A stretch of DNA of 17,296 nucleotides from DUAL01 sp964452095 (GTDB lineage Bacteria > Bacteroidota > Bacteroidia > Flavobacteriales > BACL11): positions 1-17,296 of the forward strand of contig CAYVKX010000044.1 of NCBI GenBank assembly GCA_964452095.1. Reading direction: 5' to 3'. Each line of letters opens with the position of its first letter. The stretch's first letter is position 1. The position numbers and the translations under genes were made by a program. This document shows positions 7,448 through 15,549 of this stretch, piece after piece. A model generated the notes under the pieces. The model did not search any database. It saw only the letters and a list, made by a program, of their open reading frames with translations, and was not told where the DNA came from.

Positions 7448-8220
7448 ACATATTAGATTTTATAGAATTTGACCTTATTACGATAATCGACATTGTACTT
7501 GTTGCTTTACTGATGTATCAGCTTTACAAATTAGTAAGAGGAACGGTGGCCATCAATATTTTTATTGCACTTACTTCTTTTTATTTACTTTGGAAATTGG
7601 TAAGTGCTTTACACATGGATTTACTAAGTGAGATTTTAGGGCAATTTATTGGTGGAGGACTTATTATTTTAGTAATTGTTTTTCAGCAAGAATTACGGAA
7701 ATTTCTGATACTAATTGGAAGAGCACGACTAATAAAAAATAAAGGTTTTTTCAAATTCAATATTAGTGAAACCAATGAATTGAATGTCAGCACTATTACA
7801 AAGGCTTGTGAGGATTTTTCTAAAAATAAAACTGGTGCACTAATTGTAATTACACATACTGATAATTTGGCATTTTTCACAGAATCTGGAGTGGAAATTG
7901 GAGCGAAAATAAGTATCCCTTTGCTAAAAAGTATTTTCTTTAAAAACAGCCCTTTACATGATGGAGCGGTAATTATTAGCAATAATAAAATAGCAGCTGC
8001 CAGATGCGTTTTACCTGTTACGAATAACCCTGATTTCCCAGCTCATCTGGGAATGCGCCACAGGGCTGCAGCTGGAATTTCTGAAGAATCGGATGCGTTA
8101 GTAATTATTGTATCAGAGCAAAACGGGAATTTTTCCTTTGCCAAAGAAGGAAAGCTTACGCTTAATTGCAGTATTGAAAAATTGGAACAACTGCTAAAAG
8201 AAAATTTAAGGAGTGAATAG
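7444..8220 (+). CDS. cdaA: Diadenylate cyclase, CdaA/DisA_N family
   Basis: The enzyme makes c-di-AMP from two ATP. It is a membrane-anchored cytoplasmic enzyme whose product usually controls potassium and osmolyte balance and the cell wall. The 258 residues hold three predicted membrane helices (about 12-30, 36-55, 62-82) and then the DAC domain. The catalytic signature motifs are DGA in PLHDGAVII (170-178) and RHR in LGMRHRAAAGISE (202-214). It overlaps folP by ATGA, so translation of the two is coupled. The regulator gene cdaR (YbbR) and glmM, which follow cdaA in Firmicutes, are absent: the next gene is convergent. A likely terminator begins at its stop codon. Confidence 0.95.
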   Translation: MNILDFIEFDLITIIDIVLVALLMYQLYKLVRGTVAINIFIALTSFYLLWKLVSALHMDLLSEILGQFIGGGLIILVIVFQQELRKFLILIGRARLIKNKGFFKFNISETNELNVSTITKACEDFSKNKTGALIVITHTDNLAFFTESGVEIGAKISIPLLKSIFFKNSPLHDGAVIISNNKIAAARCVLPVTNNPDFPAHLGMRHRAAAGISEESDALVIIVSEQNGNFSFAKEGKLTLNCSIEKLEQLLKENLRSE

Positions 8221-8268
8221 TTTGGTTAGTTGTGTTTGGTTTTTAGCAATACTACCAACACCAAACTA
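8218..8268 (+). terminator. Imperfect hairpin after cdaA, candidate terminator
   Basis: TAGTTTGGT at 8218-8226 (its TAG is the cdaA stop) is a perfect 9-bp inverted match to ACCAAACTA at 8260-8268. Inner bases TTGGT (8236-8240) and ACCAA (8254-8258) can extend the pairing. A pyrimidine-rich stretch follows at about 8278-8300 instead of a clean T-run. The site suits termination of the folP-cdaA transcript, but the loop is large and the poly-T weak. Confidence 0.4.
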
Positions 8269-8295
8269 CAAACCAGATTTCTTTTCTTTATTCTA

Positions 8296-8344
8296 TTTTC
8301 TGTAGTCTATCCACTGAATACTGTTTACTGAGTACTGTCTTCTA
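8296..8344. repeat. Degenerate 7-bp tandem repeat (NNNACTG) in the cdaA-def convergent gap
   Basis: Four consecutive 7-mers share ACTG at their end: tccactg (8310), aatactg (8317), tttactg (8324), agtactg (8331). Worn units flank them: ttttctg at 8296, tagtcta at 8303, tcttcta at 8338. The last unit overlaps the stop codon of def (8342-8344). On the opposite strand the unit reads CAGTNNN. The function is unknown. Confidence 0.6.
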
Positions 8345-8899
8345 TTTAACAAACCTCATTTTATACCTAATTTCCACCTTCCCTTTAGATATATCTGTTA
8401 GTTTTCCTTTGAGCATTCTTTTGCGTAAAGAGCTAAGTTTATCGGTGAAGAGTATGCCTTCCAAATGATCGTATTCATGCTGAATAACTCTTGCCGTTAC
8501 GCCATCAAATTTCTTAGAATGTTTTTGAAAATTTTCATCAAAAAACTCAATTTCAATTTCTGCTTTTCTAGATATATCTTCTCTTATTTCTGGAATGCTT
8601 AAGCAGCCCTCATTAAAGAGCCACTCCTGCCCTTTTTCTTCTATCATTTTTGGGTTGATAAAAACTTGCTTTATGGGTTTTTCTGTTGATTCTTCTTCAT
8701 CAGAAAAAGGAGTAGTATCAATGATAAAAATTCGGATTGCTTTATTGATTTGCGGAGCAGCTAAACCTACTCCACTTGCCGAATACATTGTTTCGTACAT
8801 ATTTGCAAGAAGTTCGGCAAGATTAGAATAATCTTTATCAATATTTTTGCTCTTTTCCCTAAGAATTGGCGCACCAAAAGCTACAATAGGTAAAATCAT
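8342..8899 (-). CDS. def: Peptide deformylase
   Basis: The enzyme removes the N-formyl group from nascent proteins in the cytoplasm. Its 185 residues contain all three family motifs in order: GVGLAAPQ (43-50), EGCLSIPE (97-104) with metal ligand Cys99, and QHEYDHLEG (140-148) with metal ligands His141 and His145 and catalytic Glu142. The ATG at 8899 lies 2 nt after the MoxR stop, so it is probably the last gene of the guaB operon. Bacteroidota deformylases of this length are normal. The stop codon TAG at 8342-8344 lies inside a 7-bp repeat tract. All key residues are present, so activity is expected. Confidence 0.96.
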   Translation of the reverse strand: MILPIVAFGAPILREKSKNIDKDYSNLAELLANMYETMYSASGVGLAAPQINKAIRIFIIDTTPFSDEEESTEKPIKQVFINPKMIEEKGQEWLFNEGCLSIPEIREDISRKAEIEIEFFDENFQKHSKKFDGVTARVIQHEYDHLEGILFTDKLSSLRKRMLKGKLTDISKGKVEIRYKMRFVK

Positions 8900-8901
8900 T
8901 G

Positions 8902-9886
8902 TTACAGAATTGAATCGATAATATCATCCACAGAAACACCCTCTGCCTCTGCCTTATAATTTCTTACAATTCGGTGNNNNNNNNNNGTGACGCAAAATCG
9001 GCTTTGCAACTGCTTTTACATCTTCAATATCTGGAGAGTACTTGCCATTAATTGCAGCAAAACATTTTGCTCCAAGCAGCATAAATTGAGATGCTCTTGG
9101 GCCAGCTCCCCAAGAAATATACTCTCGAACTTTCTCAGATACTTTTTCGGTATTTGGCCTGGTTTTGGCAACCAATCCAACTGCATATTCTATCACATTA
9201 TCATTTACTGGAATCTTCCTTAACACATTCTGATAAAAAACAATTTCCTCAGCATTCATTATTTTATTTAAAGAAACCGAATGATTGGAAGTAGTTTGCT
9301 TTACAATCTTTACTTCCTCCTCAAATTGAGGGTAATCTAAAATTACATTAAACATAAATCTATCCAATTGTGCTTCTGGTAAAGGATAAGTTCCCTCTTG
9401 TTCAATTGGGTTTTGAGTTGCTAACACAAAAAATGGATTATCCAGATTATATATAGTACCAGCATTAGTTACTGAGCGTTCTTGCATAGCTTCCAAAAGT
9501 GCCGATTGGGTTTTAGGAGGTGTTCTATTTATCTCATCTGCCAAGATGATATTTGCAAAAAGCGGCCCTTTTATAAATTTGAAATTTCTACTTTCATCTA
9601 AAATCTCAGCACCTACAATATCAGATGGCATTAAGTCAGGTGTAAATTGAATTCTATTAAATTTTAATCCCAAACAATCGGCAATTGTTTGCACTAAAAG
9701 CGTTTTTGCTAATCCAGGAACTCCCACCAAAAGGCAATGTCCTTTACTAAAGATGGATATTAGTACCTGCTCAACTACCTCATCTTGCCCAACAATTACT
9801 TTCGCTATTTCTGTTTTGAACTTCTTGAAAATATCTGCAAAAGCATCAATTGCCTTTACATCCGAATTTATTATTTTTTCTTCCAT
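8902..9886 (-). CDS. MoxR-family AAA+ ATPase (interrupted by an assembly gap, otherwise intact)
   Basis: MoxR ATPases act as chaperone-like remodelling factors, often for metalloprotein or envelope complexes. Visible motifs are Walker A GVPGLAKT (55-62), Walker B ILADE (114-118) in ILADEINRTPPKTQSALLEA, sensor 1 ATQNP (156-160) and the WGAGPRASQ region (259-267). The 10 Ns at 8977-8986 break the frame after ILRH. Beyond them the frame resumes as HRIVRNYKAEAEG and ends at a TAA (8902-8904). Joining the flanks on their shared GTG gives 324 codons and 323 residues. The ATG at 9886 is preferred over an in-frame TTG at 9919, because it follows the upstream stop by 10 nt and matches the family start. 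The usual DUF58/VWA partners are not adjacent; def follows after 2 nt. Confidence 0.92.
8977..8986. other. Assembly gap of 10 Ns inside the MoxR gene
   Basis: Ten unknown bases separate ...TTCGGTG and GTGACGCAA... on the plus strand. The two edges share GTG. Merging them yields the conserved MoxR reading Leu-Arg-His-Arg-Ile in frame. The N run is therefore best seen as a placeholder rather than missing sequence. Confidence 0.95.
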
Positions 9887-9896
9887 ATTCTTTTTT

Positions 9897-11222
9897 TTAT
9901 AATATCCAATCATGATCAAAACTACAATCTTTCAAATCATCTGATAATTTGATGTAAGTTTTTGTGATTTTCTCTTGCAACCAACTCTCTGTTTTTTCTT
10001 GTCTTTTCTCTGATAATGCTACATTCTGAATTTTATCATAATCATCAATCAAATTAGCAGTATGTGCCGGATTTTTCTTTCTCACTTTTACCAATCGGTA
10101 TGCTTTTTGTCCATCAGAAGTTTGCATAATAATAGGGGCAGAAATTTCATCTTCTTCCATTTTTTCAATCACAAAATACAAGCTCGGATCCATATCTTTC
10201 ATAATAAACATTGATGAGCCAGAATTTGGATTAATTAGCAAACCCTCATTATTTTTACTTTCATCATCCGAGTATTTTATTGCCGCTTCTTCAAAAGTAA
10301 ACTTCCCATCAGTAATTTGTTTTGCAACATCCTCCATTTCAGTTTTTAACTCCATCAATTGAGTGGAAGAAACTTTTGGTTTTAAAAGGATATGACGCAC
10401 ATTTATTTGCTCTCCCCTCCTATCGATAAGTTGGATAATATGATAACCAAATTCACTTTTAATAATAGGCGAAATTTCATCTCCTTTTAGTTTGTATGCG
10501 GCTGCCTCAAATGCCGGCACCAAATCGCCTCTACCTACAAATCCCAACTCTCCACCATTTTTAGCTGAGCCCGGATCATCAGAATAAAGAGTAGCCAACA
10601 CCTTGAAATCCTCTCCTTTTTCAATCCTTTCTTTGAAAGATTCTAACTTATTTTTAATTCTGTCTTTTTCTATTGCTGAGATTTCTGGTTTTAGTACAAT
10701 CTGAGCCACTTCTACTTCCGCCTCTATAGTGGGCAAACTATCTTTCGCTAAGTTGTTAAAGTAAGATTTTACTTCTGCAGGAGTTACTTTTACACTAGCT
10801 GTAATTCCTCCTTGCATTTTTTGAGAAAGTAACTGATTATTTATCATTTCTCTAAATTCTGATTTTATCTCAATAATGGATTTTCCATAAAACTCTTCCA
10901 ATTTTTCTTTTGAACCAACTTGCCCAATAAAGTAGCGGATTCTTTTCTCCAATTCGCTTTCAATTTCTTGGTCAGAAACTTCCAAACTATCTAATTTTGC
11001 TTGGTGTAAAAGCAATTTTTGGTATAATAAATCTTCAATTATTTGGCATTTTATTTCTCCTCTGTTAGTATATCCTTGTGCCAAATACTGATGATATTGC
11101 GTCTGTATATCAGAAGTAAGAATAATCTCATTTCCAATAATTGCTTCTACTCCATCAATTGTTTTTTGGGCATAAGTACTACTGCTAAAAAGTAGAAATG
11201 CTATCAGAATATATTTTTTCAT
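9897..11222 (-). CDS. SurA-like periplasmic peptidyl-prolyl isomerase with two parvulin domains
   Basis: This is probably a periplasmic chaperone/isomerase that helps outer-membrane and secreted proteins fold. The 441 residues begin with a signal peptide (1-18, ending STYA before Gln). A SurA_N-like helical region (about 22-165) follows. Parvulin domain 1 spans about 172-270 and has the typical HI/QI...YSDDPGSAKNGGELGFVGRGDLVPAFE and FGYHIIQL signatures. A second, degenerate parvulin domain (about 275-383) keeps NVRHILLKP and KYSDDESKNNEGLL but lacks a clear GYHI. The ATG at 11222 overlaps the upstream lipoprotein stop (ATGA), and MoxR follows 10 nt after the stop. It is longer and more divergent than E. 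coli SurA, so no gene symbol is given. Confidence 0.92.
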   Translation of the reverse strand: MKKYILIAFLLFSSSTYAQKTIDGVEAIIGNEIILTSDIQTQYHQYLAQGYTNRGEIKCQIIEDLLYQKLLLHQAKLDSLEVSDQEIESELEKRIRYFIGQVGSKEKLEEFYGKSIIEIKSEFREMINNQLLSQKMQGGITASVKVTPAEVKSYFNNLAKDSLPTIEAEVEVAQIVLKPEISAIEKDRIKNKLESFKERIEKGEDFKVLATLYSDDPGSAKNGGELGFVGRGDLVPAFEAAAYKLKGDEISPIIKSEFGYHIIQLIDRRGEQINVRHILLKPKVSSTQLMELKTEMEDVAKQITDGKFTFEEAAIKYSDDESKNNEGLLINPNSGSSMFIMKDMDPSLYFVIEKMEEDEISAPIIMQTSDGQKAYRLVKVRKKNPAHTANLIDDYDKIQNVALSEKRQEKTESWLQEKITKTYIKLSDDLKDCSFDHDWIL

Positions 11223-12042
11223 TCGTTTATTTTAATTTTATTATTTGCTATTGCTTTCTGGTACAACTGCTCCTCTAATTCTTTTAAAAACAACAATTTA
11301 TTTTTGTTTAGAATTATCTTTCTTATTTTTTCTTGCACCAAACTTAACGGACTTACCCCCCCATTTATTTGATACTCTTTTATCAAAAAAAAGTATTTGC
11401 TACTATCAGCAGTATAGGTGTAATATTTATTACTACTCAAATAGTAAGAAGTGTTTTTTACTTCCAAAGGCAACTTATCGGCAAATTTAGAAAAGTAAAT
11501 CCATTTAGAGTCATCCAAATGATAATCAGAGGCAAATACTCCATTATATCTTCCTTATCCTCTTGCTTATCTGAACGAAAAAGTTTTCGCAAAACCTCTA
11601 ATTTTGGAGCATCAATAGCTGTTTTTACATACCTTCCTTTAAAGATGTTTTCTTTAAGTTGCAATTCCTCTTCATTTTTTTGATAATACTGTTGAATTTG
11701 GTATTTTGGAACTACCGTATCAAAATTTTGTTTTATCAATTCTTGCTGATAGGCGTAAATAAGTAAGGAATTTCTATAATCTGCAATTCTATCCTCCACA
11801 TCTTTTAGTGCATCCGTTAAATTCATTTCTGCTTGTGCTACCAAAAGTTGCTTTTTTACCCAACTATCCATATAACTTTGAACAAAAGCAGCACTATCGG
11901 ATTGATCGGGCAAAGAGTTACTTATCTCAGAAAAATACAGCTCTTTATCGTACAATGAAACCAATAATTTATCCTCTTCCAAATTACTACAAGCCGTCCA
12001 AAAAACAGAGAAAAGAAGAAAAAATATTGCTTTTGATTTCAA
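11219..12042 (-). pseudogene. SurA/PrsA-like lipoprotein, split by one frameshift (pseudogene or sequencing error)
   Basis: The start is a TTG at 12042, followed by a lipoprotein signal with lipobox WTAC (Cys18), so the product would be membrane-anchored. The N-terminal half is helical (SurA_N-like, with YMDSWVKKQLLVAQAEMNL). It continues in frame to about 11537, then drifts into a non-homologous tail and stops at 11458. The remaining C-terminal half resumes in another frame with ASDYHLDDSKW, runs through KIRKIILNKNK and ends at a TGA at 11219-11221. Adding one T to the TTT run (plus-strand AAA at 11534-11536) joins the halves into 275 codons (274 residues) reading EYFASDYHLDDSKW. No parvulin signature is visible, so this looks like a chaperone without isomerase activity. 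It lies between two parvulin foldases, 9 nt after one and overlapping the other by ATGA. Confidence 0.82.
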
Positions 12043-12051
12043 AATTTTGAA

Positions 12052-14013
12052 TTACTTAATTAAGGAATAAAGCACATCAGTATTAATAATTACAGGATAT
12101 TTTGCTCGTAATTCTTGCAACCATTTTGTTTCCAAATAATCTTGAAAATCTGATATTACTTTTCCTTTTGTTTCAGAAAGCTGTTTTTGTTCAGGCGGAA
12201 TTGTTTCCAAAATATCAACAATAATAATAGAACCATCTTTACCTTTAATAAAATCACTTATCCCTACTTCCCATCCTGCTTTAGTGATATATTCATTTTC
12301 ATCTTTACTATATTTTTGTTCTGAAATCTGAAGATTTAAAGGAGAGCTGTAATTTACTTTTTTCAGCACATCCTCATCTTTCAAATAAGGCATTCTGTGG
12401 CGTTTTTTTATTTGTCGCAAAGTTTTCTTGGCAATTATCTCATCTATACAAGTATAAATTTTCGCATCTACCCTTTTCCCCCACATATAATCTTGCTTGT
12501 TATCCTCAAAGAATTCTTGCAAACCCAAAGTATCTTTTATTGCTTTAGTCCAAACTTTATTATCCATCAAATCAAAAAGCAAAATACCATCCGTATATTC
12601 TTGCAATAAAGTTCTGAATTCAGGGTGTTTTTCTTCTAACTTACTATCTTCATAATTAAGGCAAGTTTCACTAATAAAAGATTGAAACAAAGCATTAAAA
12701 TAAGTTGGAGAATCATCTTGTACTTGCATTTGGTTTGCGTAAACAAAAGCAACAAAATCGGTTTGGGAATAGTATTTTCCATCAAGTACAAAAAGGTTTC
12801 TTTTGAGTGTTTCTGCTTTTTCAGATTTCCATTTTCCTTTGGATAAACTCTCATCAATATATTTTGAAATCTCAGATAATCTACTATTATACTGTTTAAA
12901 ATTATACTGCTTTTTTATTTTTGAAAGCAGAGCTTTATTTCTTAGTGAATTTCTAGAATCTTGCTTTACTTTCTTCTTGATATTATCTTTCACATCCTCT
13001 AATAAAGGAATTTCTTTACTCTCCAAAAGTTTTACAATATGCCAGCCAAAAGCCGTTTTAAATGGAGCGCTTACCTCCCCAATTTCATTTAGTCCAAAAG
13101 CCGCATCTTCAAATTCTTTTACCATTTTGCCTACACCAAACCTAGGTAAGCTTCCTCCTTTTACGGCTGTTGATCTATCTTCAGAAAATTTCTCAGCTAA
13201 TTGAGTAAAGTCCTCCCCTTTTTTGAGCTTTAATGCAATTTCATCAATTTTGGATTTACTTGTACTTACTTGCTCATCAGAAGCATCTTTTGCTATTTTA
13301 AACATAATGTGAGCCACCTTCACTTCCCCTCTTGCCTTGCGTTTAGCATTTACTTTTACTAGATGATAACCATATTTTGTTCTTACCGGTTTTGAGATTT
13401 TTCCAATTGCAGTATTGTAAGCAGCACTCTCAAATGAGTACACCATCATAAAAACTGTGAAAAAACCCAAATCACCACCATTATTTACAGCAGATTTATC
13501 ATCAGAATATTGCTTTGCTGCCTGAGAAAAACCCATTCCTTTTAGTATTTTATTGCGAACAGAAATAGCTTTATTGTATGCTTTAAGCGTATCAGTAGGA
13601 AGTGCTTTTTCAGCTACTGAAAATAATATATGACTCGCATTTACATCTTCTTGCATTCGCTCGTATGCCTCATTTATCAAATTCTCATCAAACTGACTAT
13701 CGCTCAAATATGGTTTTGCTAATTGATTTCTGTACATAGCAAGTTCGTTTACAAATGCAGAAACAGTATCGTATTTTAACTCTTTCGCTTCTTTTACCTT
13801 CAACCTAAAATTGATAAATAACCTCATATAATCATCCAAATATTCTTTTGTAATGGTAGAATCGTTATGGTTGTTTTTAAAGAATATCGCTTTGAACTCT
13901 TCCATTGTGATGTTGTCATTCCCTACACTTAAAATCACTTCATTGCTTTGTGCAAAGGACAATGTACAAACACAAGAAATTACAAATACTAACAAATACT
14001 TTTTCATTTTCAT
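12052..14013 (-). CDS. Large two-parvulin periplasmic foldase (PpiC/SurA-like)
   Basis: The 653-residue protein has a signal peptide (1-21, ending LSFA before Gln22) and acts in the periplasm or on the outer-membrane-protein route. A SurA_N-like helical part (about 25-115) precedes two parvulin domains: 124-225 (NASHILF ... YSDDKSAVNNGGDLGFF ... YGYHLVKV) and 232-331 (VKVAHIMFK ... FSEDRSTAVKGGSLPRFG ... FGWHIVKLLE). A long C-terminal region (about 335-653) contains GILLFDLMDNKVWTKA-like sequence (about 484-499), typical of Bacteroidota members, and may fold as a further degenerate foldase unit. The ATG at 14013 is used; Met3 is equally possible. It follows guaB by 15 nt and precedes the lipoprotein gene by 9 nt. 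The substrates are unknown. Confidence 0.92.
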   Translation of the reverse strand: MKMKKYLLVFVISCVCTLSFAQSNEVILSVGNDNITMEEFKAIFFKNNHNDSTITKEYLDDYMRLFINFRLKVKEAKELKYDTVSAFVNELAMYRNQLAKPYLSDSQFDENLINEAYERMQEDVNASHILFSVAEKALPTDTLKAYNKAISVRNKILKGMGFSQAAKQYSDDKSAVNNGGDLGFFTVFMMVYSFESAAYNTAIGKISKPVRTKYGYHLVKVNAKRKARGEVKVAHIMFKIAKDASDEQVSTSKSKIDEIALKLKKGEDFTQLAEKFSEDRSTAVKGGSLPRFGVGKMVKEFEDAAFGLNEIGEVSAPFKTAFGWHIVKLLESKEIPLLEDVKDNIKKKVKQDSRNSLRNKALLSKIKKQYNFKQYNSRLSEISKYIDESLSKGKWKSEKAETLKRNLFVLDGKYYSQTDFVAFVYANQMQVQDDSPTYFNALFQSFISETCLNYEDSKLEEKHPEFRTLLQEYTDGILLFDLMDNKVWTKAIKDTLGLQEFFEDNKQDYMWGKRVDAKIYTCIDEIIAKKTLRQIKKRHRMPYLKDEDVLKKVNYSSPLNLQISEQKYSKDENEYITKAGWEVGISDFIKGKDGSIIIVDILETIPPEQKQLSETKGKVISDFQDYLETKWLQELRAKYPVIINTDVLYSLIK

Positions 14014-14028
14014 TTTTGTTTAATTAAT

Positions 14029-15495
14029 TTATTTTCTACTATAATTTGGAGCTTCTCTGGTGATGGTTACATCATGAGGATGACTTTCTGCAACTCCTGC
14101 TGTAGTAATTTTTATAAAGTTTGCTTTTGCTAAATCGTTAATATTTTTAGCACCACAATATCCCATTCCTGCTCTTAATCCGCCAATCATTTGGTGTATT
14201 ACTTCTGATAAAGTTCCTTTATAAGCCACTCTACCAACAATGCCTTCTGGAACTAATTTTTTAGGGTCATCCTCTCCTATTTGGAAATATCTATCTTTAG
14301 AGCCATCTTGCATTGCATCTACAGAACCCATCCCTCTAAATGTTTTGAATTTTCTACCTTCAAAAATAATGGTTTCTCCTGGAGCTTCTTCCACTCCTGC
14401 AATAAGTGAGCCAAGCATTACTGTACTAGAACCCGCTACCAATGCTTTTACAATATCGCCAGAGTATCTTATACCACCATCAGCAATTACGGGAACATTA
14501 TGCTTTTTTGCTACTTCATTTACATCTAATAAAGCTGTAAGTTGAGGAACGCCAATACCGGCAATAATTCTGGTAGTACAAATAGAACCAGGACCAATCC
14601 CAACTTTTAAAGCATCTGCTCCAGCATCAATCAAAGCTTTTGCCGCTTTTGCAGTAGCTATATTTCCTACTACCACTTCCAATTTTGGAAATTCTTTTTT
14701 TATCTTCTTTAGCACATCAATTACTCCCTTAGAATGTCCATGAGCAGTATCAATAATTATAGCATCTACAGATGCTTTTACAAGTGCTGCTACCCTATTA
14801 GAAACATCAGCAGTTACGCCAACAGCCGCCACTACCCTTAATCTTCCGTATCTATCTTTGCAAGCATTAGGTCGCATTCTATTTTTAATAATATCCTTGA
14901 AAGTAATCAATCCAACTAATTCCTTTTTCTTATTTACTACTGGTAACTTCTCAATTTTATTTTCTTGCAAAATATGTTCTGCATTTTCCAAATCCGTAAC
15001 CTCAGTTGTAATAATATTGTCGGTTGTCATTATTTGCTTGATAGGCAAATTCATGTCCTTTTCAAATCGCAAATCTCTATTAGTGATAATTCCTTCCAAC
15101 TTATTTTTCTTATCTACAATAGGAATACCACCAATTTTATGCTCTTGTATTATAAGCATAGCATCTCCCACTTTTGCATCAACCGACAAAGTAATTGGAT
15201 CTAAAATCATGCCACTTTCTGATCGCTTTACCTTTCTTACTTCTTGGGCTTGATCTTCAATACTCATATTTTTGTGCAATACACCAATACCACCTTCTTG
15301 AGCAATAGCTATCGCCATTTTCGCTTCTGTTACGGTATCCATAGCAGCAGAAACAATAGGAATGTTAAGTTTTATATTTTTAGTAAAATGAGTAACTACA
15401 TTTACAGATGAAGGCAATACTTCCGAATAATCTGGAACAACTAATACATCATCATAAGTAAGTCCTTCCAATATTTGTTTGTTCTGCTGATTCAT
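14029..15495 (-). CDS. guaB: Inosine-5'-monophosphate dehydrogenase
   Basis: The enzyme oxidises IMP to XMP with NAD+, the first committed step of GTP synthesis. With the ATG at 15495 the protein is 488 residues, the usual length. The barrel start is visible as GLTYDDVLVVPDYSEVLP (11-28). Two CBS domains are inserted at about 97-207 (GGIPIVD and LPVVNKKKELVGLITFKD). The catalytic loop GIGPGSICTTR (299-309) carries Cys306, the IMP site ADGGIRYSG is at 338-346, and the flap has RGMGS (387-391) and DRYFQ (401-405). A longer frame from a TTG at 15522 is rejected, because that codon lies inside the probable -7 promoter element. It heads the operon that continues with the foldase genes. Confidence 0.97.
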   Translation of the reverse strand: MNQQNKQILEGLTYDDVLVVPDYSEVLPSSVNVVTHFTKNIKLNIPIVSAAMDTVTEAKMAIAIAQEGGIGVLHKNMSIEDQAQEVRKVKRSESGMILDPITLSVDAKVGDAMLIIQEHKIGGIPIVDKKNKLEGIITNRDLRFEKDMNLPIKQIMTTDNIITTEVTDLENAEHILQENKIEKLPVVNKKKELVGLITFKDIIKNRMRPNACKDRYGRLRVVAAVGVTADVSNRVAALVKASVDAIIIDTAHGHSKGVIDVLKKIKKEFPKLEVVVGNIATAKAAKALIDAGADALKVGIGPGSICTTRIIAGIGVPQLTALLDVNEVAKKHNVPVIADGGIRYSGDIVKALVAGSSTVMLGSLIAGVEEAPGETIIFEGRKFKTFRGMGSVDAMQDGSKDRYFQIGEDDPKKLVPEGIVGRVAYKGTLSEVIHQMIGGLRAGMGYCGAKNINDLAKANFIKITTAGVAESHPHDVTITREAPNYSRK

Positions 15496-15519
15496 ATTCT
15501 TTTTTATAAAAATTGTGTG

Positions 15520-15527
15520 CAAAAATA
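15520..15527 (-). promoter_or_regulatory. Candidate -7 element of the guaB operon promoter
   Basis: TATTTTTG on the minus strand matches the Bacteroidota TAnnTTTG -7 box and ends 24 nt before the guaB ATG. The spacer and T-run upstream (15528-15556) hold no clear TTTG -33 box, so only half the promoter is well supported. The T-run of the preceding terminator overlaps the expected -33 position. Confidence 0.5.
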
Positions 15528-15549
15528 GTTAAAAATCTGATTTATAGAT

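Noticed and set aside
8296..8344. CRISPR-like array
   Set aside because: The units are only 7 bp with no spacers and no cas genes nearby.
8954..8976. Altered MoxR C-terminus (PNCKKL) read through the Ns
   Set aside because: It is an artefact of the 10-N placeholder changing the frame; the true tail continues to a TAA at 8902.
11369..11683. Plus-strand open frame across the frameshifted lipoprotein
   Set aside because: It is low-complexity, has no start context, and is antisense to a gene with good signal peptide and operon overlaps.
12803..13204. 133-codon plus-strand frame inside the large foldase
   Set aside because: It is Ser/Phe-rich reverse reading of a parvulin gene, with no recognisable domain or leader.
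14858..15253. 131-codon plus-strand frame inside guaB
   Set aside because: It is hydrophobic reverse reading of the CBS region; guaB is unambiguous on the other strand.
15496..15522. TTG start for guaB at 15522
   Set aside because: The codon is part of the probable -7 promoter box, and the ATG at 15495 yields the standard 488 residues.
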